Shown piece after piece: positions 14,954-27,519 of a DNA stretch of 64,000 nucleotides; position 1 is the first letter of the stretch; every line of letters starts with the position of its first letter. The notes beneath the pieces were generated by a model. The model was not told the DNA's origin. It saw nothing but the letters and a program-made list of their open reading frames with translations, and searched no databases. The stretch lies in NCBI GenBank assembly GCA_001586965.3, contig LUCW03002162.1, positions 28,501 to 92,500 on the forward strand, in the 5' to 3' direction. The translations under genes and the position numbers were made by a program. The DNA comes from Sphaeroforma sirkka (lineage: Eukaryota; Opisthokonta; Ichthyosporea; Ichthyophonida).

Positions 14954-15904
14954 TCACACATTCCACCGTAGAGATGTGACTGGCTCGCTCTCTGCCGGTG
15001 TGTACCGCACAAACGTCTCTGTAATACCATCTGTCTCATTCTCAATTGTTAACGTACCGGCATCTCCCTCACTAACCTTACTCACATTACCCAACAATGC
15101 ACTCGCCCGTTGCTCAGCGTGAACCCATTCTTGCGAAAACATCATAGTGCTCATACATGGACCCGAAGACCACTTCCCGTCGCCCGTAAATCGGTTGATA
15201 TACGCATTCAAACTGTTGGCGCACTTGCAGGATACAGAGTACGTTTTGTCGGCGCCAGGTACGGTTTCTTCGGCAACGCGCTCTTTTATATTCAATGTCG
15301 GATGTTTGCCATTGCCAAAGTCGCTCTCGGACCTCCACGTACCCTCAGGCCACTCAGGCACTCGAGCGATCTTCTCATGCGCTGATTCCGGGACAGTCCC
15401 ACTTTCTGACTGCGTGATTGTCACTTCGTCGCCTGGCTTACCCAGCGATACAGTCGCATACATTACACCGGGAAATGGCTTGGGTATAACAAACGCGTCG
15501 CCCAGACACTCATCATTGAAGTAGTACCTAACTTTCAGCTCGCTCGGTGTGGCAACAGCGTGCATGCCAATCTTATCACCTTGTCGAGGCCTGGGACCCC
15601 ACTGTGAACGCAGCAATCCCCCGCCATCAGCCAAGTTACCCCCAAAGTACATGCCTTTCATACCGTATCCAGGCTTGAAGTGTGACATAGATGTTAACCC
15701 AAACCACACTGTGCTGTGTGCGTGCAGGGTGTCCACCATGACTTCCCAGTATTGAGATCCAAGAGCTTCACTCCCTACAGAGCCCCCGTCTCCATCACCT
15801 TCCCATAATGCGTTACACTTGGAATCACCTGATTTGTCGCAAGTGCGTTTGATGGTGTGGCCGTTGACGCTGAAGTGGCCTTCCTCGTCCTGCTTCCAAG
15901 TCAT
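14954..15904 (-). CDS. SPRY-domain protein, intronless
   Basis: A single frame of 316 aa starting at the ATG whose complement is 15902-15904. The first 165 residues look like a SPRY (B30.2-type) fold: an N-terminal W and a NALWEGDGDGGSVGSEAL stretch, SQYWEVMVD, STVWFGLTS, an expanded glycine-rich loop, GDKIGMHAV, KVRYYFNDECLGDAF, and MYATVSLGKPGDEVTI. SPRY domains bind proteins. The C-terminal 150 residues contain conserved-looking Trp and Cys residues (WPEGTWRSES, SCKCANS, KWSSGPCMST) and a Glu/Thr-rich end, but I do not recognise a family for them. No signal peptide or membrane helix is seen, so it is probably cytosolic. The 5' flank is a TATG microsatellite. Confidence 0.75.
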   Translation of the reverse strand: MTWKQDEEGHFSVNGHTIKRTCDKSGDSKCNALWEGDGDGGSVGSEALGSQYWEVMVDTLHAHSTVWFGLTSMSHFKPGYGMKGMYFGGNLADGGGLLRSQWGPRPRQGDKIGMHAVATPSELKVRYYFNDECLGDAFVIPKPFPGVMYATVSLGKPGDEVTITQSESGTVPESAHEKIARVPEWPEGTWRSESDFGNGKHPTLNIKERVAEETVPGADKTYSVSCKCANSLNAYINRFTGDGKWSSGPCMSTMMFSQEWVHAEQRASALLGNVSKVSEGDAGTLTIENETDGITETFVRYTPAESEPVTSLRWNV

Positions 15905-16588
15905 AGTATATGTATGTATGTATGTATGTAGGTATGTATGTGTGTGTCGATGTATGTATTCGACGTAACTCGTATGTGTTTGGTATTACTTTCTGCCAGA
16001 CTGTCGTTTATATACTAGTTCTAATGCGTATTTATAGCTATGTGGTCATCTACAGATCTCAGGCGCAGTGCGCATACGTTCTTAGTTATTGTATTATTCT
16101 CTCTGGTGTGCGTAAGCCGTGAAGTCGTAAACAGTGTATGGTTTTGTCCTAAAACCTTTCACCCCTGTGCCTTGGTGGCTGGTATGCATTTGTTTGCATG
16201 ATAAAGTAAATATTTACGCACAATTATTTTATGTATATTTATTTTTGCATGGTTTTCGAGTGTTCTAGGGTTTTAGGTGATTCTACCTAATGGTTTTAGG
16301 GCGCTCTAGGGTTTTAGCGGACTAGGGGAATTCTCTTCCAGCAAAAACAATGAGTCATCATGATCAGATTGCAAGTTGACATGTCCAAGCAATATGTCGA
16401 ACGCAACTCAACCAATAAATAAATGCGAACACTTTGACAGAAGGATCGAGCCATCAAGGAAGGGTGTATATATTTACTTATGTATGGTGCTTGTGCAAAT
16501 ACCCATATACTTATATTTTGTATAGTGTGTACTACTTGTATATAATACATATACACTCTTGTAGGTTATTTTATCTACACTTGCGAAA
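15905..16588. other. Spacer with TATG microsatellite and TTTAGGG-like motifs
   Basis: The SPRY and prephenate dehydratase genes diverge from here. TATG repeats lie at 15906-15958. At 16264-16320 several CTAGGGTTTTAG or GGTTTTAGGG words cluster. Confidence 0.45.
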
Positions 16589-19500
16589 ATGACACCCACC
16601 GAGAAATCTGTGGCTTATCTGGGCATCCCCGGGACGTACACATACATCTCTTGCACTGAGAAGCTGCCTGAGTATGTACTTATTCACGTTGCATCTGTAC
16701 GCGATGATTTTGAATCATTTTACAGTAGGAGAGTAGTGCATCCATAGCCATACAATATAGTTTCCAAGTCATGTGATTGTTTTTTTAGTTGTGGCCTATC
16801 TAGGAATCCATCACCGTGTCCTGAATTCTATAGCAGAAGCGTATGTTATGCATTACTTCGCTTGTGTCTGACATTTCTTCTTCAGTGGAACTACAAGATG
16901 GGGTGTGTTCGTGTTGTTGTCTCGTCCTTTTAGTTCAGGGTGGCATTCATACCAGTATTTGTTACACGTGACTGTGTATCAGTCTAAATAGCCTATAGGA
17001 TTCTGTGATAGTAGCACTTGATAGGATTCGTTGTGAAAGGCTAGGCTAGCCTCAACGTTTTAAACTTCCTACATACCCAGGGTGGTCATTTGAATTCACA
17101 AAACAGACAACACGGAGTTACTGAAGTGGAATTCGGTGTATGGTTGTCCCTAGCAAGATCACTTTTGGGGTTGCGGTGCTGTGTTGGTGTGACTGCTAGG
17201 CCACGGTAGTCATATTCCAGTATAAATACGGCTGCACTCTGGTGTGTATTACTGTATATTTCTTTGCTTGTTTTTGTTTTGTACTGTAGCAGCTTGATTC
17301 ACTCTATTTGTGTTCATTTCTATGCTGCAGTTACAAGTTAGTGCCTCGCCCGGGATTTTGCGAATGCTTGGAGGCTGTTGAAAAGGGCGAAGTGGATGCA
17401 ACCCTCATGGCCATTGAGAACTCCACAGCAGGTACTGAATATACAGCTGTAGCACAGTATGGGCGAGTCCTGTGTTCAATTCTATAGTAAGCTCAGTGCC
17501 AAACGCCACTCTTTGCCTGTGCTCGTTAAGTATCGAACAATCTAAATATACTCAAATCTTTAGATCACCTGGAGAATGCCCTTGTCATTAGAGTTCATAA
17601 TCTCCCAGCAAGGGTTGTGTACTGTCACACAATCACACATATGCAGCTATTCTCATTAGAGTGATATACAACGTCACCGCTGTGGCTTCTGTAGAACGAG
17701 TTCCAAGACATGACAACCACTCATATCAGCACATGGGCTGTACCGGTTTGTACCGTTTTTTAGGTAGGGTGGAAGCCGTACATCACCTACTGAGAGACAC
17801 CTCGCTTGTAATCACGGGCGAACACTTCCACAGTGTCAAGCACTGCCTACTAGCCCCAGAGGTGTGCACGCCCTTCGTTCATGTTGTGCGCTTGCCGTAC
17901 ACTGCGTGTGCGTGCATACTCCGATTTGATAAATGCGCGTTAGTTTGATGTGTGCCTGGTCTACTCTCTACGTGTGTGTGTGTGTGTGTACTGTTCTAAA
18001 TTCGTTGTATCAAGGTGGCAATCTTTTATTCAAGACGCACATGTGGCGTATTTTTGTGTGTTTTGATATGCAGTCTGCGTGGCCAAAGTATTGCTGCTGC
18101 TCTTTGCACTGAGTAGGACTTAGGTGCTTTATATCTGCATGGTAGCTGACTCGCATAACGTGTGTATACTTGTTTACACAGTAGAACAGCATGTGTATAC
18201 TTGTTTATACAGTAAAACAAATCAGTGAGTATATGAGATCGAAGCCTCGCTTTGTTGTATAGAAGTCTGAAGCTCTATCCGTTCCAAGTAGTTGACTGGC
18301 ATGTGTATGTGTACGCAGAGAAGTTTATTGAGGTCATGCAGAGGACGTTTATATGTTTTGCAATATACAACATCTGTGTTATCAGTCACTGCGACGTCGA
18401 ATGCCCCGCTAATGCATCTCTCGCTGTGCACATCCGTATGTACGTGACAAACGTTTGAATCCATGAATTTACGTATGAGACAGAAATTGCTTCGTTGTGC
18501 TAAAGTACTGGGCTTAACCATCGTACTCTACTTCATGGTACTGATTGCTTTCATTTCTGTTTTACGGATTTGTATAGGGAACGTCCTTGGACAATGTTAC
18601 GGAAATTCTGAGCCACGAGCAGGCTCTGAAACAATGCAAACTGTTTATCGCGCGACAGGGAGCAACCGCTATCCCTTGCTCGGGCACCGCAGGTACTCGA
18701 AAAGCTATATACGTCACATATATTTGCGAGAGATATAGGCAAGACTGGGCTTATAAGCATGCAGATAGCAACCTGTACTCTTTTTATCGCCTCTGTACAC
18801 CCAGCGTGTGCTCTCGATATCTTACAGCCCTATATAGTCCATTGACTAGCGGGATCCTCTGAGATAATAACAATCATATGATATCGTTGCCAACACACCT
18901 GTCGCACCTCTATCAAGACATGCACCATCTAAATCTTGCATACCGATGTCTCGCATACTTACCATCTAAATATTTCACACCGATTTCCCCCGTCACTCTC
19001 TTAGTGGCCGCCAAGCTCGTTGCAAAGTCTGAGGGTGGCAATAAGGCAGTCATCGCAGCTGAGCTGTGCGCTGAATTGTACCAATTGTCTGTCTTGAAGA
19101 GTAAGTAGTCTTCTCGTTGCCAAGCAACGCGCTATCTATGCTAAGCAGTGAGCCTTATATCTCAGCTGTGGCGTGAGCCTATCAGCTCGGTGTTAATGAT
19201 TTATGAGCGTTAGGGCATTCTATCGTCTATCTGTGTGGTGGTGTATAGCCGAGTGGTTGACAGTTTGCACTTTTCTTTCCTTCCTACACTTCAAATAGGA
19301 GATATTCAGGACATGAAGGGGAATACGACACGTTTCATCGTTATCCAGAAGCCGCCACAGACACCGCCGCCACAGATTGCGGGCAAAGCCTATGGCACTA
19401 GCATGCTAATAGGTAGCAATGACAACGTAGATGGCTTGGATGTAGTTAAGGTGTGTGTCTGAGGAACTGCACTGTCTTTGTATCCTGCAATCATTGTCCA

Positions 19501-20258
19501 TTGCAGATATGTAAGTCGTACATTTAGTAGAGTAATGATGTGGTTGGTTGTAAGTGTGTTTGTTTTTGTGGATGTTTTCTTGGAGATATGTCTGCCAAAG
19601 GGAAGATGAGTTGTATTCCTAAGGTTGCTTGTTGTGAGTAGGTGGTGCTATTGATGTGACGTACATTGTAGATACTTCGTTTTTGTGGCAAGCGTACGTC
19701 GATTGTAAACTTTCTCGGAGAAAATCTACTTCCAGTTGGTGTGCGCTAGACACAGCGGTGTATCTCCCTTCAGCTTTTGTGCTTTTATTGCATTGGGTAT
19801 AAACACATCTGACCCGTACAGTGTGGTTTAATTGCGTTCTAGGTCTTTGACTGTATCTCCGCCCAAGGATTGACCGTCTCGAAAATGGAAACATACGCCG
19901 GAAATATACAGATCAAACAGGTATGCATTTGTCTCCCTTACCACGATTCAGTAGCGCATATACAGCTTTCCTGGATTCGATTTCCTTGGATGCATCACGG
20001 GTGAAGTTTTTTTAACCCCAGCACTGTTTGAATTGTTAACAATAATCACGCACCGAAGTTGTGCAGAAGTCTGCAGTTCACATGCTCATGTTGTATCGCT
20101 TTCTCGTGCTATGGTCTATGCAGATATACTTAGAGCTCCGATGTCACAGCGAAAGCGATGCCTGCAGGAAAGCGTGTGCGAATATCGAGCTTATAACCAC
20201 GGTTAGACCTATGGGATGTTATGAGTTGGCTGACAGACCCTTCGACATCTCAGCGTAA
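16589..20258 (+). CDS. Prephenate dehydratase with C-terminal ACT-like domain
   Basis: Eight exons, 16589-16671, 17331-17431, 17764-17861, 18578-18692, 19005-19100, 19299-19450, 19843-19920 and 20124-20258, give 285 aa with consistent phases. The enzyme turns prephenate into phenylpyruvate, the committed step to phenylalanine. Visible landmarks: VAYLGIPGTYTY at the N-terminus, MAIENSTAG (about 54-62), the LLRDTSLVITGEHFH strand, ILSHEQALKQC, VAAKLVA, and the catalytic-site motif NTTRF (Thr175-Phe177). Residues 216-285 align with the start and end of an ACT domain, but the usual GALV and ESRP phenylalanine-binding motifs read VFDC and METY. A Pro-rich insert (QKPPQTPPPQ) precedes it. The length matches standalone microbial enzymes, not animal hydroxylases. 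Feedback control may therefore differ; that is inference. Confidence 0.9.
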
Positions 20259-21072
20259 ATAGGAGGCAATGTAAATTTAGTAGAGTGACTTCTATACGAC
20301 AACTGGTGCGAATGTGGCCGTATGAATGTGACGGGTGTATGCTGTAGTTTTGCATTGTTGTCTAGCCTAGTCCAACAGTACAGCGTGGATGGGACCTGGA
20401 AAGCGGAGAATGCTACTAATGCATAAAGCTGTCTCTAGTATAACAATTTTGATACAAAAATTGATGCTAAGATAAACTACCTGTTTCGCAGTTCAATTTT
20501 GGATCTACAGTATTGGAACAACCCATGTACAACCAAACCACACAATTAACCATGTCGCGAACTCGCAAAGCCCAGAGTATAAGCTTACACCCGATTAGGC
20601 GACCACGAAGGATGTGCAGAAGGACAAGCTCGGCATCCAATATGGGGTTCACCTGCTTGAGAGAAATACATAGCCTTTTCAATGAGACAGTTTATACTAA
20701 GTAACCACAAATCAGGGCATATCACATCTGCCATGTGGCGCAGAAGCCTCACATACTAAAGCAAGGCAAAGAGATCGATCATGTATCTGAATTCTTTAAC
20801 AGCCGGTAGCTATAGAAACAGACCCATTGACCTTTATTCAAGGTGGGTTGAGAGATGGTGCTTGAGTGAATATGGTGATAAGACAGTAGTGTATTCCATC
20901 CCGCGGCCGCTGCTGCGCTATAGGACTCTTTTTCGCACGGTGCTGATATCTGTGACGCACCATTGTACGCCTACTGCACCAATCCGTAGAGTTAAATACT
21001 CCTTTGATCACGGCCGGGGCGTCAACTCTTACACCATGCACGACGCAACTCTGTGCTCGATGTCTGCCGCGC
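20259..21072. other. Spacer, nothing recognised
   Basis: Small open frames on both strands (for example 20781-21098, +) have no domain I can name. Confidence 0.35.
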
Positions 21073-21285
21073 CATTCTCAATGCAAGTCATGCATTGAGA
21101 ATGGTGCCTGTGTATTTAGGCAGACCTTTCTCAATATAAGTCGTGCCTTGAGAATGGTGCCTGTGTGTTTGGACAGACCTTTCTCAATACCAGTGGTGCA
21201 TTGAGAACGGTGCCTGTGTGTTTCGGCAGACCTTTCGCAATGCAAGTGGTGCATTGAGAATGGTGCCTGTGTGTTTGTGTAGACT
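21073..21285. repeat. 53-bp tandem repeat of hairpins, four units
   Basis: Units begin near 21074, 21127, 21180 and 21233. Each holds an inverted repeat; in the first, TTCTCAATGCA pairs with TGCATTGAGAA over a five-base loop, followed by the spacer GGTGCCTGTGTGTTT. The later units have less perfect stems. No coding role is seen. Confidence 0.85.
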
Positions 21286-22918
21286 TCGCTTCCAAGTGTT
21301 GCTGCCTACTGACGCAGTCCGCTGTGTATTGGTCACGCGATTGTCACAGCACGCCCAGTGTTTCAGTGTTACCATGCGTAGAGTGTAATTCCAAGTCAGT
21401 ACTGTAAAACCTCGAGCGAAGAATCTCCGCGTTAAAGGGCGCCTAGTGATAGTGTGATGGCGTGATAGTGTGGGGGTGTAGGTCTAATACTGCATGAACC
21501 AGACCGCAGTGCGAGGCTATCAACGAGCGCTCCTTTAACTCGGCACAAAGTCCTCTGGCTGCTGAACTTGGGTCCGTAAGCATAATACATCTCCGTCAAC
21601 CACAAGCTATTCGTAGACTAGTTGTTGTACAACTTATCTGCCTCACTTGCCTTAGCGCTCCTTTCCGCTTCGTGGACGTTTGGGCAACATATCGCGGTTC
21701 ATCTGGTCTTAGGAATACTGTACTGGCGCACTGGCGATCTGTTCCTAATTGAATAGTACTTATTCGATGTCTGCATGTCCCTTGAAATGTTCCTAGAAAT
21801 GTCCATTTGTCTCTATAAATCATGTGCTTGCTCGCTGTCCAACGTATTCCAGAAATAATGTACTTGATGGATCTCTTCCCAGAAATTGCACTACGTGCAT
21901 AGTGTTCTTCTGTTTCTATGAATATTGAACTTTCTCGTTGTTTGTCGTTTCCTCGGAACATCGTATGTGCTTGGTATTCACCTGTTTCTATGAATATTGT
22001 ACTTGCTTGCTATCCGCTCCCTGTTCTCTTGGTATTGGACTACATTATTGGAAGTCGCTCCATACTGTGGAAACCGAAACATGTAGTTTTAATACAGGCT
22101 AAACGAACGACTGAAGTTCAATGTAAAATCGAAGTCCATGTATCTTCTATGGGCTCGAACAGACCAAGGATTTTCATACAAAATAGCTCCAGACCTACGC
22201 AGTGAATCATTAGGCTTCTCCTAACAAAACTAGTATATGGAAATATATTAAGCCCTGTCATAAAATCAAATTGAAAGGTAAATTCATAGACACGATACAG
22301 GATTCACATAACGCCGCCACCTGTACTATAATCTTGGCTTCCGCGTGTGAAATAAGAAGTATGGTGCCGCGCCACAATAAGCCTGGCCTTCGGGTATGAA
22401 ATGGAAACATGGTACAAATAGCATATGAAGCTGATTAACCGATATGCCATTTGCAATAATACGTGCGTGCTGTAAACGATACGCCGTTGGCTAACAATGC
22501 ATGCGTGCTGTGAAGTGAGGAATGATCGATGAACCGTACAGGGATACGAGCATCAATGTATACTCAGACCGATACCTGCAACGCCGCAATTTGACCTGTG
22601 CGCCTTGGACAAACTAGACAATCTAGTCGTACAATGTGAAGACGCTTGCTTGTATATGAGTCTGATTTCAAGCCCCAACGCACTGTCAAATTACACGTGG
22701 GTTGGGGATGATGAAGGCTTCAAGAACTGGAACGCAAATTATTCATAGCCACCATCAAATCAGTACATTCGGAGCGCATATCGGTCGATGCAGTGCACAC
22801 GCAAACATGCCTCACTCTGCTGTGATGCAACTAAATCAGACATGAACACGGAAAAAGTAAATACTACAATGCTTATAGCTATCAACAAGTAACACTGCCG
22901 GCAACAAAGACAGGAGAT
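21286..22918. other. Spacer, nothing recognised
   Basis: No gene is identified. Degenerate repeats of TTTCTATGAATATT-like words occur between about 21780 and 22010, and a shorter degenerate repeat around 22320-22520. The 3' end of the downstream minus-strand membrane protein gene may extend into it. Confidence 0.35.
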
Positions 22919-24126
22919 CTACGCACATACGTTAGGATTTGAATGGTCAAGGTTGAACTTCGTATCGTATTGAGACAGGTAGGACTGATCCCGACCACAG
23001 CCACGCGAGCACATGAAGCAACAGCAGCAGCTCAGCAAGACCACAGCCAAGACACCCAGTGCCACAGCGCTCACTTTCCATGCGATATTCCCTGGAACTG
23101 CATTAGTATGATCAGGATGGGAATGATTGATACAACACGGTTAAGTGATAGGAGTTCGATAAGATCTTCCCTAGGTTAAAGAACATTAGAAAAGCCATAG
23201 CTTCTACAAAGATCGCTTCTCAGACAATGTACCTTGAAATTGGATGGGGGAAAAGAATATGACAGAGCGATGAAGCAAAAAAACCACTACATGGTGATGG
23301 GTTATTGAATACAGTTGGTGTATCATGTATAGAGTAGCGGCAGCTCAGCGAGAACACGGCCAGCCTGAGCCCAGTACCGTATCGCTCCCTTTCCAAATTG
23401 TCCCGAAACTTCATTCAAACCCAACACGTAGGTGCGATATCAGAGGTACTCTCCAGTATCTATTGTTTTGTTCAGTTCTACGTACAGCATATCAGAGCTA
23501 GCACCACACACCTTACTTTCCGAGCGATATGCTCTGGTGCCATATACAGCTAAATTATCGAAAATATACGACAAAATCAGAACAAACGCAGACATGTGAT
23601 ACTCTGATGGATCGTTGCTCTGTGTAGTCAGAAGCATGGGCTCGATAGCCTATCGCTAAGTTGACAAATCACCGCGGCTATCTCGAAACTGATTTTACTG
23701 CATTATTTGTGCAAAATAGCACTATAAAAACAAGGTAGTCAATGAAGCACTATTTGGGAAGACAAACATGTGTATCCGAAAATAAACGAATTGGAAACTA
23801 TTGTGGCATAATTCGACCTTGGTAAAAAAAAACCACGCCTTAGTAGAGTCGAGGGGCACTCTCAAAAGTGTGATGACTTTGTACAGACACATGCCGTAAG
23901 CTGTCGGAGAATTTGAATACCAGGAACGTTGTGACGAATAACGGGCTACTAGCATCTGCTACATAGCATTCGACATACCGAAGCACACGCTGACAAACCA
24001 TTCAGGACACGCCACCGGATCGTAAGGCCCGTGGATGTTCCCTTTTACGCACTGTGAATAATGTGACATATCAGAGAGAGACTAGAGCTCAATACAATCC
24101 TTACCTGAACACAGACATATATACAA

Positions 24127-24178
<52 letters not shown>

Positions 24179-27100
24179 ATGTATATTGGCGAATACCTCT
24201 ACACTAGCCCGTGCCGACTCAAAACACTACATATGCGCAGATTTCAAGCGGCATTTGCTACAAATCAAACACATTCAATCCTTTGACTATACTTATCAGC
24301 ATAAGACCGCCACTCCATTCAGGCCCACAAGTCTCACAGAAAATAAAAACCGAGTGTCCGATTCTCCACATGATTATAACATTCAGGTAGAATAAAAACA
24401 TTCAACGGCATGCTTGTGTACTTCCTATGTGCGGTGTATTCCAAATACGTAAAAAAGCCTCGCCTGGACGTCCACATTTGCACATACAACAAATTGTCTC
24501 CAAATAACCTGCACAGCCAGTATACATTGCGATACAAGCTACAAGGATAGTACAAATTACCGCTAAAGCATAAAATCACTGACATATCACACAACATCAA
24601 GACTTCAGAAAACATATGTGAACAATGGAACGCGAATAAGTTTTAAACTCCAATATACCGTTTGCAAGCCAGGACAGTACTGACAGTTGAGGTCTGTCAA
24701 GTGCACGCAGTCGTCGCAGGAGCTCACATAGAACCATTGCTTGCCGTTGCACTGTGTCTCAGGTGCGATTGTGATGATATGACTCACAACCGTTTCTCCG
24801 TCGATTTCAGCGCGTAATCTGTACAAACCGATCTTGTCTGTTGATCGTAGTGAGATATTAAGGCTTGGATGAGTTTCCTCGGTAATAGCATTTCATACCG
24901 CAACAGAGACCGCAAAAGAGTAATTACTTGGAAGCTCACATGCCATAACACATGAAGTACAGGGGTCGATGCTGCGGCCTGTTTGAAACTGGCCGGACCT
25001 CCGCAAGCTATTGTTTACAAGGTGGCTTTAATAAACCAACCTAATATATTGCACAAAGGCTGCTATGTAGTGCAATTTGGTTTATATTCACCATGCACCG
25101 CAGATCAATTTAAACCCAGCACAGGTTCATAAAAACTTTAAACGAACTTAAGTGTCTCGGGCGTCGTACACCATATCGGCTACAAAAGACATGCTTCCGT
25201 GACCACAGGCCGAAACCGCCTTATGCCAACTCTTCTGGTGCAGCTGGCAAATGCGATACCTATTAAGGTAACAACTACGCGGGTATGGGCCTGGCAATAA
25301 AGAACATCGCGGGCATCGAAATGCGTGACCCATATCATACCTATACCGAATGTTGCCCTTCCCTTACTGACGGGTTCGCCGCCATCAAACTTCACTTCAT
25401 TGTCGCCCACAATCGTACCTCCTCCGACTGCCGAGGACCCGTCGATATCTATTTTTAGTTTTCCTTCGTAACCTGTCAATTACCGAGAAAATTTGCTGAG
25501 GATGAGACCTTGCTTCAGGTAAATATAATGCCTGAGGGGGTTGGGGGCTTTTGGCTGATACTACCACCGCGATATACGATGAAAACTGTCGACCTACTTA
25601 GCTTTGACTCTATAAAATGATCAGGTGGAACAGCAATAACTAATAGGTGGTCTCTATAGCGAGCGAAGACAACTAGACAGATTCGTAGTAATAGTAATGG
25701 ACATTTGTTAAGCCAATACAATAACATTGAAATCAGACCAGAGATGAAAGGCAACTCTGTAAGTACTGGGACTGGGAAATTGCGGCCAATGACATAGTCT
25801 ATGTCCCCGTGGTGAATGATTGGAGGCCGAGAAGTACTATAGCCGTAGGATACTACTAGCGTAACGTGTGACACAAACACACTTTGGTATCCATAGGACA
25901 TGTATCGCAAATTCCCGCAATCATAGCTGACAACAGCAATCCACAGAAGTCTATAGGGACCATTCAGCACATAAATGATAGACGAATAGTGTGCTATTTG
26001 CAATTGGATTTGTATTCAATATGCACATATTTGGCAAGTATTCAACGTGTGGGATCTCTAGGTATACCAAAACGAACAACAACGCAGTAGCACACATAAG
26101 CCCGCCGTTCCCTACTTAGCATTGCATACATACACTCCATTTTTAGTCGATAACGAATTCTTCGGTATAAAATATGACGTGTTAAATATAGGCTGATAAG
26201 GCGACGAAAAAGAACACTTGGTTGGCTTGTTAAGTATTCGAGTGTGTCTAAGTTGTATACTTTGTTGTCACACGAAATGCAGATACGTAAGTTCCAAATC
26301 ATCCTGGTGTGCTGGATTGTCCAAGCACACCAGTCTGGAACTCTCGATATGAAATAATGAAAACAGAAACAGGCAATTGGCCAAGCGCGCAGAAAGTATC
26401 TTTAAACGGCTATAGATATAGTGGTGTATGTGAAACAAACTCATGAATACATACATGACGCTATTGAGTATTGCTATATGCGTGTCTGTCCTACTTCGAA
26501 GTAGAAGATATTCCACAGACAGTCGACCAAACGCACACCAAGTATACCTAAGCAACTATATGTTGGTATTGGTACAGCACATCCAAAGGTATATATATAT
26601 AAAACTGCCATGTAGACATATGATCATAGCTTTAAGTACACACTGCTATTCACATAGACCTCGTTGTAGGATGTGTTATGACTTGCACTGCCAGTCACAT
26701 GCGTCTGCGTATGTGTTAATCAACTGTTTCGATGTCAGTCTATATCAATTATATCTAAGTCAGTAAATATCAAAAATATATAAGTCAGTGAATAAAGATT
26801 GAATCCAAGTCAGTGCACATTCACTATATCTGTCAGTGTATATCTACTATACCTAAGCCACTGTATATCTATTATATCTAAGTCAGTGTATATCTATATC
26901 AAAGTCAGTATATTCAACTTTATTGAAAAGAGTATAAAACAAGTATATCATGTATACAAACTAAAATAAAGCAAAGGTATCTCATGTACATCAAATCCTA
27001 TGTATATAAACTATACTATATACACGTACATAAACTATATCAAAGTCAGTGTACAGCATCGATATCATCGTCAGTGTATGTCAACAACGCCAAAATCAGT

Positions 27101-27519
27101 GTATATCAACTGTAGCAAAGTCAGTCATGTCAACTATATCGAAGTCAAGGTATAACAGCCAAAAGCCAATGTACATCAGTGCTACTATGCCATAGCCAGT
27201 GTATATCAGCTACATCAACTATGTCATAGTCAATGTATATCAGCTACATCAAAGTCAGGTATTTATATCAACACTGTCACAGTCAGTGAATATCACTTGC
27301 ATACAAGTCAGTAAATATCAACTCAGAAGCACCATACTTCTTGAATAACAATTATGCCGATTCCTCACCTGCGGGAGCATTTAGTTTGACGAGAAGCTCT
27401 TGATTTGGAAAACCTCTTAACGGGACTGTACTGAATGTACTATTGGGTGACATATGTACATGGAAGTGTGCCACAACTACAGCAATTGCCGCCAGCAAGA
27501 CGCCACAGAAGGTCTTCAT
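22919..27519 (-). CDS. Type I membrane protein with PSI-like Cys motif (incomplete model)
   Basis: I see four exons on the minus strand. Exon A (27369-27519) starts MKTFCGVLLAAIAVVVAHF, a clear signal peptide. Exon B (25341-25472) joins it in phase with a Gly/Asp-rich beta-like segment (YEGKLKIDIDGSS). Exon C (24659-24877) encodes NISLRSTDKIGLYRLRAEID, then Cys-rich CDDCVHLTDLNCQYC, resembling a plexin/PSI-type disulphide motif. A further exon (to 22931, or 22919 if the stop there is used, from about 23091) has a transmembrane helix SAVALGVLAVVLLSCCCC and a short tail with a YLSQYDTKF segment. Phases between B and C, and between C and the helix exon, show that at least one more exon is missing in each interval. 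I know no family for it; a cell-surface or lysosomal role is inferred from topology alone. Confidence 0.5.
23339..23415 (-). pseudogene. Degenerate copy of the transmembrane exon
   Basis: The stretch matches 23027-23105 in words such as GCAGCTCAGC, ACCACAGCC/ACACGGCC, CCCAGT and CACTTTCC/TCCCTTTCC. That is the exon coding the membrane helix of the gene in which it lies. The copy lacks an equally hydrophobic frame, so it looks like a decayed tandem duplicate of the exon. Confidence 0.5.
24128..24185. repeat. TA/TG microsatellite
   Basis: A TA run followed by a GTGT stretch, within an intron or flank of the minus-strand membrane protein gene. Confidence 0.9.
26755..27335. repeat. Degenerate minisatellite with AGTCAGTGTATATCA core
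   Basis: The core AGTCAGTGTATATCA, often followed by ACTATATCA, recurs some twenty times at irregular spacing of about 22-35 bp over nearly 600 bp. It lies in the first intron of the minus-strand membrane protein gene. Confidence 0.85.
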
